This document shows positions 16,874 through 26,384 of a stretch of 64,000 nucleotides of DNA, one piece after another (positions within the stretch are counted from its first letter, which is position 1; every line of letters starts with the position of its first letter). The stretch covers positions 62,001-126,000 of the forward strand of contig NZ_VOAZ01000004.1 in NCBI RefSeq assembly GCF_008369115.1, read 5' to 3'. This stretch comes from Psychrobacter sp. ANT_WB68 (GTDB taxonomy: Bacteria > Pseudomonadota > Gammaproteobacteria > Pseudomonadales > Moraxellaceae). Below the pieces are notes generated by a model that worked only from the letters and a program-made list of their open reading frames with translations, ran no database searches and was not told the origin of the DNA. Position numbers and translations under genes: made by a program.

Positions 16874-18454
16874 ATGGATATTTCAATCAAACAACTCGAA
16901 AGTGATCTATGGAACGCGGCTGATAACTTGCGTGCTAACTCAACCCTTACCGCTGCTGAATACAAAGATCCTTTATTAGGCTTAGTGTTTTTACGATTTG
17001 TACAAAATCGCCATGAAGATGCCAAGGTTAAAATTCAAGAGTCTTTAGCAATCAATCCTCGTACTGGTCAAAAGCGCGAGGTGACCAAAGACGACTTCGT
17101 AGCTGCAGGATCGATTCTACTACCTGAAAAAGCCAAATATGATTATTTAGCTGCACTACCTGAAAGTGAAAACATCGCTGAGGCAATTAATAACGCGATG
17201 AAACTTATTGAGGAAGAGTATCCATCATTAGTAGGTATTCTTCCTAAAAACTACCAAGTCTTTGATAGCAAGCTACTACGCGATCTTGTGCGCGTATTTA
17301 ACAAAGATACGGTGAAAAAAGCCAAGGGTGATATCTTTGGTCGCATTTATGAGTTCTTCCTGATGAAGTTCTCAATGCAGGGTGCTGGTGCTCAGGAAGG
17401 GGGCGAGTTCTTCACGCCGCCATCACTGGTTAATCTAATCGTTAATTTTATTCAGCCTGATCATGGCATTATCCATGATCCAGCATGTGGCTCCGGCGGT
17501 ATGTTTGTACAGACGGCTCACTTCATTCAAGATCACACGCCAAACAAGAGTGTTAACGAGGCTATCACGGTCTATGGTACAGAGCTTAAGAATAATAATA
17601 CTAAGCTTGCTAAGATGAACCTTGCTGTGCATGGTATTGAAGGCTCAATAATAGAGAGTAATAGCTTCTATACCAACCCGCATAATCTCACTGGTAAGTG
17701 TGATTTTGTTATGGCAAACCCACCTTTTAACGTGAGTGGTATCGATGGGAAGAATAAGTTTCTCACAGAAGATGCTCGATTGCCATTTGGCGCGCCGTTA
17801 ACAGGAAAAGGCACAATTGGTAATGGCAACTACTTGTGGATTCAGTACTTCCACAGTTATCTTAACGCTACTGGTCGTGCAGGCTTTGTTATGGCATCAT
17901 CGGCGACTGACGCAAGTAATGCAGAAAAGCTTATACGTCAGCAGTTGATAGAGACAGGCGATGTCGAGTGTATTGTCTCTATCGCTAATAACTTCTTTTA
18001 TACGCGATCATTACCGTGTCATGTATGGTTCTTTAATAAAGATAAAAAAGCTGAAAATAAAGACAAGGTCTTGATGATCGATGCGCGTAATACTTATCGT
18101 AAAGTCAGTGGTACGATTCAAGATTTTAGTGATGAACAATTAGAAGGTTTAACGGCTCTAATAAATGCGTTCCGTGGTGATAGTCTAGGTGTTAGTAAAA
18201 ATAATGAGTGGTTTACTGAGCACTTTTCTGATGGTAAATATACGGATGTCCAAGGTTTATGTAAGATTGTGAATTTAGATGATATTAAATCACGAGGTTA
18301 TAGTCTAACTCCAGGACGCTATGTAGGGGTCGATATTGATATTGATATGGATTTCGATCATGCGGAACGTATGACTGAGATTCGATCAGAGCTTTCTGAA
18401 TTAAATAAAGAAGCATCAAAATTGATGGAAAAAATTCTGGGAGTGGAGCTATGA
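16874..18454 (+). CDS. hsdM: Type I restriction-modification methyltransferase subunit HsdM
   Basis: 526-residue N6-adenine methyltransferase subunit. An N-terminal helical HsdM domain (IKQLESDLWNAADNLR and LVFLRFVQNRH) is followed by the SAM-binding motif DPACGSGG near residue 202 and the catalytic NPPF near residue 282. In contrast to the upstream paralogue, both catalytic motifs are intact. With HsdS it forms the modification enzyme, and with HsdR the restriction enzyme. Its last four bases (ATGA) overlap the hsdS start, indicating translational coupling. Confidence 0.95.
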   Translation: MDISIKQLESDLWNAADNLRANSTLTAAEYKDPLLGLVFLRFVQNRHEDAKVKIQESLAINPRTGQKREVTKDDFVAAGSILLPEKAKYDYLAALPESENIAEAINNAMKLIEEEYPSLVGILPKNYQVFDSKLLRDLVRVFNKDTVKKAKGDIFGRIYEFFLMKFSMQGAGAQEGGEFFTPPSLVNLIVNFIQPDHGIIHDPACGSGGMFVQTAHFIQDHTPNKSVNEAITVYGTELKNNNTKLAKMNLAVHGIEGSIIESNSFYTNPHNLTGKCDFVMANPPFNVSGIDGKNKFLTEDARLPFGAPLTGKGTIGNGNYLWIQYFHSYLNATGRAGFVMASSATDASNAEKLIRQQLIETGDVECIVSIANNFFYTRSLPCHVWFFNKDKKAENKDKVLMIDARNTYRKVSGTIQDFSDEQLEGLTALINAFRGDSLGVSKNNEWFTEHFSDGKYTDVQGLCKIVNLDDIKSRGYSLTPGRYVGVDIDIDMDFDHAERMTEIRSELSELNKEASKLMEKILGVEL

Positions 18455-19665
18455 GAAATGGTTGGAATAAAGTTCCTTTAGCTGCTATTACCGAGCTTAT
18501 TAAAAGAGGTGTTTCGCCTAAATACGTAGAAATTGATGGTTATCCAATTATTAACCAGAAATGTATTCGTGAGGAGTCTCTTTCACTCCAGGAAGCTCGC
18601 ATGACTTCCAAGTCTAAGAAAATATCAAATGAGAAATTTATACGGCCTGGCGATGTTCTAATTAATTCAACGGGGACAGGAACTCTAGGTAGAACAGCTA
18701 TAGTAAAAAATATAAATCAAGAAACTACAGTTGATACTCATGTCACGATTGTCAGAGGAAATGATTTAGTAGATAAATATTTCTTAGGATATCTAATTAG
18801 ATATTATGAACCTTTAATAACTTCTTTAGGTAAAGGGGCTACTAACCAAATAGAGCTTAGCGCTTCTGACCTAAAAGAGATGCAAGTGAAAATCCCTATT
18901 TCTAAAGAAACTCAACAAAAAATTGCTAATATTTTATCCGCCTACGATGATTTAATAGAACATAATAAAAAACGTATCGAGCTATTAGAAGAGCAAGCAC
19001 AGCTTACCTATGAAGAATGGTTTATACGTATGAAATTTCCTGACTATGAAGATACTTTGGTCGATGAAGAGACAGGATTGCCTGAAGGGTGGGTATATAA
19101 AACGTTTGCAGATGTAGTAGATATAAACCCTAAAACATCTATAAAAAAAGGTGCAATTGCTCCTTTTATCCCGATGAGTTCTATTTCGACATCTTCTATG
19201 TCTATAGATCCTATAGAAGAAAGAGCTGTATCTGGTGGGACAAAATTTAAAAATGGAGATACTCTTTTTGCAAGAATCACTCCTTGTCTAGAAAATGGCA
19301 AAACAGGGTTTGTGCAGTTTATGCAAAATGATGACTCGGTTGCTACAGGTTCGACAGAATATATAGTTTTAAGAGAAACAAAAAGTTGTGGGAAGTATTT
19401 CATTTACTGTGCTTCAAGAGAAGAAGGGTTTCGTGAAAACGCTATAAAAAGTATGGTTGGTTCAGATGGTAGACAACGAGTTAATACAGATTGCTTTGAA
19501 AAATATATTGTGAACTTTGCTCCAAAAAAAATCAGAACACAGTTTGAAGAATTGTGTGCACCTATATTTAGGTCAGTTCAAATATATATAGAACAGAATA
19601 ATAAGTTAAAAGAAGCTCGAGATATCCTCTTACCACGTTTGATGATGGGCGTTATCGAAGTATAA
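18451..19665 (+). CDS. hsdS: Type I restriction-modification specificity subunit HsdS
   Basis: 404 residues with the classical two-repeat layout: a first target-recognition domain (about 1-160), a central helical spacer ending ELLEEQAQLTYEEWF, a second recognition domain from LPEGWVYKTFADV (about 210-360), and a C-terminal helix. The two domains define the bipartite DNA target, which cannot be read from sequence alone. Start ATG overlaps hsdM by four bases. Codon use looks more AT-rich than hsdM and hsdR, as expected for a fast-evolving specificity gene. Confidence 0.92.
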   Translation: MRNGWNKVPLAAITELIKRGVSPKYVEIDGYPIINQKCIREESLSLQEARMTSKSKKISNEKFIRPGDVLINSTGTGTLGRTAIVKNINQETTVDTHVTIVRGNDLVDKYFLGYLIRYYEPLITSLGKGATNQIELSASDLKEMQVKIPISKETQQKIANILSAYDDLIEHNKKRIELLEEQAQLTYEEWFIRMKFPDYEDTLVDEETGLPEGWVYKTFADVVDINPKTSIKKGAIAPFIPMSSISTSSMSIDPIEERAVSGGTKFKNGDTLFARITPCLENGKTGFVQFMQNDDSVATGSTEYIVLRETKSCGKYFIYCASREEGFRENAIKSMVGSDGRQRVNTDCFEKYIVNFAPKKIRTQFEELCAPIFRSVQIYIEQNNKLKEARDILLPRLMMGVIEV

Positions 19666-19699
19666 AAATATAGAAAAATTATAATTTATAGGGGTAATA

Positions 19700-22600
19700 A
19701 TGAGCTACGAATATTCAGAAGATGGCATGGTTGAGGAAGCGACCAAAGGAGCATTAACCGAGCTAGGCTGGGAAGTCATCACTGCTTGGCATAATGAAAC
19801 CTTTGGTAAGGACGGATTGCTTGGCAGAGAAGATAAGTCGGAGGTGGTTCTCACTCGTGCGTTACGTCATGCTTTGGTTAAGTTAAATCCTAATTTACCT
19901 GACACCGCTTATCAGCAAGCTATCGATATGATTACTCAAAAAACGGCAGATAAAACGCTTGGTAGGATCAATCAAGACAAGTATAAGCTGCTAAAAGACG
20001 GTGTCCCTGTTAAGTTTACTAATAGTGATAATGAACTTGAAGAGCGCGATCTAAAAATCTTTGACTATCAAGACTATAGCAATAATAGCTTTTTGGCGGT
20101 AAGTCAATTAGAAGTAGTTGGAGATCTATATAACCGTCGTCCTGACATAGTGGGTTTTGTTAATGGCATTCCGTTAGTGTTCTTTGAGTTAAAAGCTCAT
20201 CATCAAGATCTACGCCACGCTTATGATGATAACTTCACTGACTATAAAGATACCATCCCTGCTATTTTTCATTGCAACGCTTTCGTTATTCTTAGTAATG
20301 GTACAGATTCCAAGGTAGGAACGGTAACCAGCCCTTATAAGTATTTCCTTGATTGGAAGCGTATCGAGGAAGATGCAGAAGGGGTAGTTAGCTTAGATAC
20401 CATGATACGTGGTACTTGTGATCCAAGACGCTTAATGGATATTTTTGAGAACTTTCTATTATTCGATACCTCCTATGGTGAAGTCGTTAAGCTGATGGCA
20501 AAAAACCACCAATATATAGGTGTTAATAAAGTCATCGACCAAGTCGATAATATTGAAGATTTGCAGGGCAAGCTTGGTGTGTTTTGGCACACTCAAGGCA
20601 GTGGTAAGTCTTACTCAATGGTTTTCTTATGCGAGAAAATCCATCGGAAGATGGGAGGGTCTTATACCTTCTTATTGGTAGTTGATAGAAGTGAGTTAGA
20701 AAGTCAGATTTATGACACTTTTTCGGGCGTTGGTGTTGTTAATAAAAAAGACTTAATTGCAGGTAAAAAGTCTGGGATGACAGGGCGCGAGCACTTGCGA
20801 GAGCTACTATCGGAAAACCATAGGTACATATTTACCCTGATTCATAAGTTCTCTATTGACCCAAATAAAGAGAGCGAATATCCATTAATAACTAATCGTA
20901 AAAACGTCATTGTGATATCGGATGAAGCCCATCGTACACAAGGTGGTACTTATGCACGCAATATGCGGTTTTATGGTTTACCTAATGCGTCGTATTTGGG
21001 ATTTACAGGTACGCCGATTATCAAAGATGAAGAAGAACTGACCAAAGATATATTTGGTGAATACGTTTCTGTTTATGATTTTAAACGTGCCGTTGAAGAT
21101 GGGGCGACTTTGCCTCTTCGTTATCTTAATAAGGGAGAGCTGCTTAACATTGATAACCCAAAACTTGATGAAGAGATGGCTGAAGTTTTAGAGGATGAGA
21201 ATCTAACCGAAGATCAAAGACAGAAGCTTATTCATAAGTTTAGTAGAAACTATCCGATACTCACTGCACAATCCCGATTAGAGACCATTGCTAAAGACTT
21301 AGTATGGCACTTCAATGAACGTGGTTATCAGGGTAAGGCGATGCTTGTCGCTCTCGATAAGCCTACTGCTGTACGTATGTATGATCTTATTAAGCGCTAT
21401 TGGGGTGAATACCTAATTGATCTACAAAAGCGTATTGATAATGCAGAAGATGTACAAGAAGCTCAGGAGCTAGGAAGGAAATACAATAAAGTCGCTGAAA
21501 CTGAAGTATGTGTGGTGGTTAGTGGCGAGCAGAATGAAGTTGATAAGTTTAAAAAGCTTGGATTAGATATCGCTACCCACCGTAAGAAGATGGTTGAGCG
21601 AGACCTAGAAAAGGAATTTAAAGATCCTGATAATCCATTTCGTTTAGCGATTGTTTGCGCGATGTGGATCACAGGCTTTGATGCACAGTGTGTATCTACC
21701 GTATATCTAGATAAGCCTATTAAAGGTCATACCCTAATGCAGACCATTGCAAGGGCGAACCGTGTCTATGACGATGAGAAAGAGAATGGCTTAATTGTTG
21801 ATTACGGTAATGTCTATGAGCAGTTAGAAAAAGCATATTCTGTATATGGTGAAGGTGGTACTGGTGGAGGTGGTAAAGGAACAGGTCCTGAAAAGCCAAT
21901 CCCTGAATTATCTGAGTTAGAGGTAGAGCTGAAAATTGCTATTGAAGAAACCATCAAGCATCTTGGATCGTTGGGCTTTGATCTTGAATCTCTCAAGAAT
22001 GCCAGTCCAATGCTTAGAATTAGCAAATTACAAGAAGCAGAAAACTGTGTGTGTTTAAATGAGAAAAGCCGCGCAACTTTTGAGGTTATGGCGCAAAACG
22101 TTTTCAGAAAATACAAAGCTCTCTTTCCTGAGCCACAAGCCAAATCTCATACTAAAGATCATAACGCTATCGAGGCTATTTATAAGCAGCTCAATAAAAA
22201 AGCCAAATCAGCAGATATCACTGAAGTGATGAAGAAGCTACAAAGTTTAGTGAGCGATAGCATTAGCGTAAAACAGAGTGATAATACAGATGGTGTTTAT
22301 ATTGATTTAAGTAACTTGGATTTTGACAAGCTGAAAGCTGCTTTCGCAAAGTCTGATCAAAAAAATACTATGACATATACGCTTCAACAGGTTATTGAAA
22401 ATAAGTTGGAGCAAATGTTAAAAGAGAATCCTTTAAGGGTGGAGTTCTATGAGCGTTATAAAGAGATCATTGATGCTTACAATGCTGGTAAGTCTTTAGA
22501 GAATACAGTGAAGGCTTTCAATGATCTGAACGATTTTGTTAAAGATCTATCTGTTGAAGAGCAGAGAGCTGTAAGAGAAAATCTAGGCGATCAAGAAGTG

Positions 22601-22903
22601 TTGGCAATTTTCGATTTGTTAACTAAAGGAAAAGAGCTTAATAATGAAGATGTCAAAAAAGTTAAAGAAGTCGCTAAGGACACGTTAGATAAATTAAAAG
22701 CAGAAAAGTTAAGTATAGAGCGTTGGCGAGAAAGTCGTGAAGTAACAGCCCAAGTTAAGATCGTTATTCATGACAATCTGTTGTGGCTACCCCAAGAGTC
22801 ATATAGTGATGAAGATGTTGATACAAAAGCAATAGACGTATATCAGCATATCTTTGCCAGCTACCGTGGTGGTAATGACAGTGTTTATAGGATGAGTGCT
22901 TAA
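19700..22903 (+). CDS. hsdR: Type I restriction endonuclease subunit HsdR
   Basis: 1067-residue motor and nuclease subunit. The N-terminal PD-(D/E)XK site is visible as RPDIVGF (D149) followed by FFELKAH (E163, K165). The superfamily 2 helicase core follows: Walker A GSGKS at 300-304, DEAH at 408-411, GFTGTP near 437 and QTIARANR near 680. A long C-terminal helical region binds the HsdM-HsdS core. The gene is intact, so the system could restrict as well as modify. It follows hsdS by 34 bases, with GGGG spaced before the ATG. Confidence 0.96.
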   Translation: MSYEYSEDGMVEEATKGALTELGWEVITAWHNETFGKDGLLGREDKSEVVLTRALRHALVKLNPNLPDTAYQQAIDMITQKTADKTLGRINQDKYKLLKDGVPVKFTNSDNELEERDLKIFDYQDYSNNSFLAVSQLEVVGDLYNRRPDIVGFVNGIPLVFFELKAHHQDLRHAYDDNFTDYKDTIPAIFHCNAFVILSNGTDSKVGTVTSPYKYFLDWKRIEEDAEGVVSLDTMIRGTCDPRRLMDIFENFLLFDTSYGEVVKLMAKNHQYIGVNKVIDQVDNIEDLQGKLGVFWHTQGSGKSYSMVFLCEKIHRKMGGSYTFLLVVDRSELESQIYDTFSGVGVVNKKDLIAGKKSGMTGREHLRELLSENHRYIFTLIHKFSIDPNKESEYPLITNRKNVIVISDEAHRTQGGTYARNMRFYGLPNASYLGFTGTPIIKDEEELTKDIFGEYVSVYDFKRAVEDGATLPLRYLNKGELLNIDNPKLDEEMAEVLEDENLTEDQRQKLIHKFSRNYPILTAQSRLETIAKDLVWHFNERGYQGKAMLVALDKPTAVRMYDLIKRYWGEYLIDLQKRIDNAEDVQEAQELGRKYNKVAETEVCVVVSGEQNEVDKFKKLGLDIATHRKKMVERDLEKEFKDPDNPFRLAIVCAMWITGFDAQCVSTVYLDKPIKGHTLMQTIARANRVYDDEKENGLIVDYGNVYEQLEKAYSVYGEGGTGGGGKGTGPEKPIPELSELEVELKIAIEETIKHLGSLGFDLESLKNASPMLRISKLQEAENCVCLNEKSRATFEVMAQNVFRKYKALFPEPQAKSHTKDHNAIEAIYKQLNKKAKSADITEVMKKLQSLVSDSISVKQSDNTDGVYIDLSNLDFDKLKAAFAKSDQKNTMTYTLQQVIENKLEQMLKENPLRVEFYERYKEIIDAYNAGKSLENTVKAFNDLNDFVKDLSVEEQRAVRENLGDQEVLAIFDLLTKGKELNNEDVKKVKEVAKDTLDKLKAEKLSIERWRESREVTAQVKIVIHDNLLWLPQESYSDEDVDTKAIDVYQHIFASYRGGNDSVYRMSA

Positions 22904-23347
22904 ATCGAAGCTAGTTTTTATGTATAGATGTTAACGACTTGGTTTTAAGGCTGTCTCCAGAGAGACCTGAAGCCTTGTTGTTAATGGCTTCCATGGCAAA
23001 GTGTCTTAGTTTTTTAAGCTTATAACAATAAAAATTCAGTAAAAATGTTCCGTTAATAAAGTTACTCTTATACTTAAAATTTACTTAATCAGAGCATCGA
23101 AAGAGTGCGTTGATGGTTTCACTCCTTACTAGCTGTTCTACATTAAGAAATAATCACAGTGAATAATTTCGGTAGCTATCGGCACAAGTAATGCTCAATT
23201 AAAAATAGGTTCGAATCAGATTCGATAGTATGGCTAAGTTGTATTTAAATAGGTGAACTGATATAGCGCTCATAAGTGTGCATTGATAAAGGAAATAGAG
23301 AGTGCTATGGTCGAATTTATATTATTCGATTATTAAGGTAGTAGCCT
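22904..23347. other. Gap after the restriction operon
   Basis: Contains a weak inverted repeat AAGGCT..AGCCTT at about 22945-22976 that may end the restriction transcript, and a perfect palindrome TCGAATCAGATTCGA at 23211-23225 of unknown role. No credible ORF. Confidence 0.4.
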
Positions 23348-23521
23348 ATGAAGCTTTGGTCAGCGTTTGTTGTATCTATGATTATGATGGCACCAGTTAT
23401 GCAGGTGAATGCTCAGAACTATCCTTGTTCTAAAAGTATGGGCGGTGTATCGCATTGCCAGAATGGTAAGTTTGTTTGTAATAATGGCAAGATCAGTCAG
23501 TCGAAGAAGGTTTGCAGCTAG
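23348..23521 (+). CDS. Small secreted Cys-rich protein, 57 aa
   Basis: Short gene starting MKLWSAFVVSMIMM, with a signal peptide cleaved around VNA-QN. The mature peptide of about 35 residues has four cysteines in the pattern C-x10-C-x6-C-x12-C (CSKSMGGVSHC, KFVC, KKVC). This resembles a small periplasmic protein family seen in Proteobacteria to which I cannot attach a function. A perfect terminator follows 28 bases after the stop. The four-Cys layout suggests two disulphide bonds. Confidence 0.6.
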   Translation: MKLWSAFVVSMIMMAPVMQVNAQNYPCSKSMGGVSHCQNGKFVCNNGKISQSKKVCS

Positions 23522-23548
23522 ACTGCAATTGTATGCATGAGCGCCAAG

Positions 23549-23575
23549 AACCCACTAAATTAGTGGGTTTTTTAT
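23549..23575. terminator. Rho-independent terminator after the 57-aa gene
   Basis: Stem AACCCACT / AGTGGGTT, 5-base loop, followed by a T run (TTTTTTATT). Confidence 0.85.
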
Positions 23576-23586
23576 TGTTTGAAATG

Positions 23587-23970
23587 TTACTCAATGCACA
23601 GGGTTAACCCTGATTTAATAACGTCGTCTATATTGCTATCAGTGCTTTTAATGCTTGAAGTAGCGGTAGGTTGCCAGCCTAAAGTATCCTTACTGGAATA
23701 CGCTTCTGCAGCATCATTAAGGGCGTAAGTTGACCCGTCCAAGGCATTGAACGATAGTGCTTTATCTTGTCCAACGATATCGCACCTGATAACACCTTCC
23801 TCTACTGTAAACGGCCATTCACCTTCAAAGCTATTTTTATCGATAAGTCTCTCATTTAAATACGGGTCAGAGATTTCGCCAACATTAATAATAATTATGG
23901 TTATAGCGGCAATGGTTAAGGCAATCACTATGCCAACCGCAATTAATAGATGGCGTTTGAATGGAGACAT
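23587..23970 (-). CDS. Membrane-anchored DUF2511-like (YebY-like) protein
   Basis: 127 residues. A long N-terminal hydrophobic helix (about 8-29) is followed by an exported domain with WPFTVEEGVIRC, the strand DGSTYALNDAAEA and a terminal DDVIKSGLTLC. The pattern (W/Y-PFT..G.I.C, then ALN.AA, then I..GL..C) matches DUF2511 as I remember it from YebY. A lipoprotein with the same pattern is encoded at 26385-26774, on the other side of the three-gene nuclease operon. Biochemical role unknown. Confidence 0.6.
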   Translation of the reverse strand: MSPFKRHLLIAVGIVIALTIAAITIIIINVGEISDPYLNERLIDKNSFEGEWPFTVEEGVIRCDIVGQDKALSFNALDGSTYALNDAAEAYSSKDTLGWQPTATSSIKSTDSNIDDVIKSGLTLCIE

Positions 23971-24086
23971 TTGTTGTTCCTTATTATTAGTCTGCGAATT
24001 CTATAGCTATTTATTGAAAACCCTATGCGATTTTATGGACTATATGGTTAGCTATTGTTTGTGGCGGATTGGGTAAAGAGTAGGCA

Positions 24087-24117
24087 ATAAAAAACCCGCT
24101 TAATGGCGGGTTTTTTA
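24087..24117. terminator. Bidirectional terminator after the three-gene operon
   Basis: Stem AACCCGC / GCGGGTT with a 6-base loop, flanked by A-rich and T-rich runs on both sides. It lies 18 bases beyond the end of the nuclease gene on the minus strand. Confidence 0.85.
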
Positions 24118-24134
24118 TTTCTAGAGTAGGTAGT

Positions 24135-24770
24135 TTAGACTTTAGACTGCTTGTCTTGTGGATTATGAGATAAGTTTATAAAGAAATGTCTAATCTTATA
24201 GGGCATTCCCGACTTCTCGTGGGTATGAGTGCTATCGAAATACTGTCTACCATTTTCTGGGTCAATATCCAAACACTTTAAATCAAGCTGCTGTATAGCT
24301 GGGTCACTATTAAGATGATTATGCCACTCCTGCATACACTCTAACGTTTTTTTAGTTTTCAGCTGATTATAAATTAATATTCCACCTTTGTTACCAAATT
24401 CGTGTCCATCACTGTACCGAGTGGTTAACTGCTTAAAACCTTTCTCGGAATAATTATTTCCAGCATGTAATTTGCATTCACCTAACCATTTAAATCGGTT
24501 ATCCTGTATGAATAAATCTACATGACCGTTGTGGTAGGTATCATGAAAGCTACCGTAATAGCCCATACTCTTGAGATTAGAAACTAAAAAAATCGTTATT
24601 TCATCTTCTTTCTTGTTAAAATACAGTGAAGAATAGCCTTGAATTTCGCTAATTTGAAGAGATATATCAATTTCTAGTTGGTTTACAAATGCATCATAAT
24701 CATTGTCTTCTATAGCATTTTTACGATTGATCAGACTTAATTCTAGGGGTGAGGCAACGCTGAATTTCAT
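24135..24770 (-). CDS. Putative PD-(D/E)XK nuclease, third gene of an uncharacterised operon
   Basis: 211 residues, unrecognised as a named family. The central region has the order of a PD-(D/E)XK nuclease: an acidic helix near residues 50-58, NGHVDLFI (D near 84), a strand with WLGECKLH (E-x-K near 93-95), then KGFKQLTTRY, the Q-x-x-x-Y element seen in Mrr and Holliday-junction resolvase relatives. It probably cleaves nucleic acid, perhaps under control of its two upstream partners. It starts 5 bases after the 161-aa gene, so the three genes form one transcript. Nuclease assignment is inference from motifs. Confidence 0.65.
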   Translation of the reverse strand: MKFSVASPLELSLINRKNAIEDNDYDAFVNQLEIDISLQISEIQGYSSLYFNKKEDEITIFLVSNLKSMGYYGSFHDTYHNGHVDLFIQDNRFKWLGECKLHAGNNYSEKGFKQLTTRYSDGHEFGNKGGILIYNQLKTKKTLECMQEWHNHLNSDPAIQQLDLKCLDIDPENGRQYFDSTHTHEKSGMPYKIRHFFINLSHNPQDKQSKV

Positions 24771-24775
24771 CGAAA

Positions 24776-25261
24776 TTAGCCCCTCACTTTATTGTATCTA
24801 AGAACAAATTCATTACTTACTCGAAAGACTACGTTTATCATATCTTCGAACTGCTCTTTACTAATAAACTCTCCGTTAAATGGATTTACATATTCTTGTT
24901 TATTTACGGCATAAGTAATATAAGTTTGTTCCAATTCGAGAACTTCTTCATCGCAGTGCCCTGAATTAGAAAATATATTGTTAGCCTCATATACCCAATC
25001 AATAATGCTAAGAGGAGGTAAAGATAAAAAATAGGTAGCTAGCTTTAGAGTATCTTCATTGCTGGATTTAGCAAATTTTGACATGCGATGAATATTTATG
25101 TTTAATAGCTTTTCAGGTGACCTAACGCTCAGTATTGAGTCTATAATATTTTTACATAGCAACATTACTAATTCTGCCTGAGCATCAGAATCATGGAAGT
25201 AGCGGACCTCATTAAGGACGCTAAAGTATTCTGCTTTTAGGTTGTCTCTATATTTCGTCAT
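24776..25261 (-). CDS. Hypothetical protein, second gene of the nuclease operon, 161 aa
   Basis: Not recognised. Almost entirely helical and soluble, with no cysteine motifs and no signal peptide. The middle contains FLSLPPLSIIDWVYEANNIF, and the C-terminal part has ISKEQFEDMINVVFRVSNEFVLRY. It overlaps the upstream 356-aa gene by 14 bases and is followed after 5 bases by the nuclease gene. This spacing suggests stoichiometric production of the three proteins, perhaps as a complex. An adaptor or inhibitor role is possible but unsupported. Confidence 0.6.
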   Translation of the reverse strand: MTKYRDNLKAEYFSVLNEVRYFHDSDAQAELVMLLCKNIIDSILSVRSPEKLLNINIHRMSKFAKSSNEDTLKLATYFLSLPPLSIIDWVYEANNIFSNSGHCDEEVLELEQTYITYAVNKQEYVNPFNGEFISKEQFEDMINVVFRVSNEFVLRYNKVRG

Positions 25262-26318
25262 TTAGTATCGACCAGTCAAGTAACTTATCAACTATAACAA
25301 AAAACTCTTTGTAAGATGAGGCTGAAATTGTAGCCTCACCCAGCTTTCTTTCTCCCAAATTCCCGTTTAAAACATACCAAGAGCTTACTAAATAAACTGA
25401 ATTTTCTTGATTAACATCAGATGTACTATATGTTTTTCTAATCTTATAAGCTTCAATATCTGCTACATCTGTCCCTCCAATATGAAAATCCCCATCTTTG
25501 ATGCAAGAGATACCTCTTTTAGCATTTTCATAATGTGCAACACCGTCATCGGTCTTAAAGGCTAACTCTTTAACATTACCAATAACTTCTTCATAGAACT
25601 TCTGAATTGCTGGAAAAAAATTCGTATTTTTATCTGAAATCTTAACTTCCTCAGAGCTACCTTTTCTAATTATAGTTTTTAAACTAGCTACGGCTCCACG
25701 TAAATTATCGACTTGAAAAATACTTGATAAGTCTGCGGCTAGAATTATAATTTTCCTCTCATCATCCATTATGATGCTATCAAAGCAAGGCAGAGAAATA
25801 TCAACATAGGCAAACAACTTGTCGTAGCCATCATTTTGATATTCAAGCTTTAGCGCACTCACTTTTAAATCTTCTTTTACGCTATATTTTCTGATCTTTT
25901 TAAAAATATATGTAGTAGTAGATCCTGATATTGATTTGTAACAGCAATCTTCATCTTCATCTTCTATTAATTTACTTGCATTGATGTCATCGAAAGGTTC
26001 AGAAGTAAATGCCTCTAGACATTGTTTTATTTCAGCATAGTTTGAAGGTTTATTAATTATGCTGATAAATTTATTATCATATAAAATTTTGTTAAATAAA
26101 TCTTTTCTAAACGCTTCTATAGTCGCAGAAAACTGTTCTCTAGTAATCTCACTTTCTTCATACTGCTCAAGATGAGTAAATGTATTATTCCAAGAAGCTT
26201 GGGTGATAAGTCCGGACTTATTAATAAGAGGGTTGACCTGACTTCTAAGGGACGATCCTCTTTTTCGGTATAGTTTAATTAGGTCAGTTAGAGTTTCTTT
26301 CATGTCATCGAAATTCAA
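25248..26318 (-). CDS. Hypothetical protein, first gene of the nuclease operon, 356 aa
   Basis: Not recognised. An N-terminal helical segment (about 1-80) with several charged residues is followed by an acidic patch (KLIEDEDEDCC near 116-126). A long alpha/beta part contains alternating hydrophobic strands (FAYVDISLP, KIIILAADLS, SVYLVSSWYVLNG). No NTPase Walker motif, signal peptide or membrane helix is visible. First gene of a three-gene minus-strand operon; its promoter must lie in the AT-rich gap 26319-26384. Could be a sensor or DNA-binding partner of the nuclease. Confidence 0.6.
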   Translation of the reverse strand: MNFDDMKETLTDLIKLYRKRGSSLRSQVNPLINKSGLITQASWNNTFTHLEQYEESEITREQFSATIEAFRKDLFNKILYDNKFISIINKPSNYAEIKQCLEAFTSEPFDDINASKLIEDEDEDCCYKSISGSTTTYIFKKIRKYSVKEDLKVSALKLEYQNDGYDKLFAYVDISLPCFDSIIMDDERKIIILAADLSSIFQVDNLRGAVASLKTIIRKGSSEEVKISDKNTNFFPAIQKFYEEVIGNVKELAFKTDDGVAHYENAKRGISCIKDGDFHIGGTDVADIEAYKIRKTYSTSDVNQENSVYLVSSWYVLNGNLGERKLGEATISASSYKEFFVIVDKLLDWSILNDEI

Positions 26319-26384
26319 AATTCAGCATCCTTATTTAAAGTTAATTACAAAATATATTTCTTAAATTTTTTTTATTTTGTTCCG

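Noticed and set aside
18330..18360. GATATTGATATTGATATGGAT repeat at the end of hsdM
   Set aside because: Encodes an alternating Asp/Ile/Val stretch near the HsdM C terminus; only three imperfect units, so phase variation is not supported.
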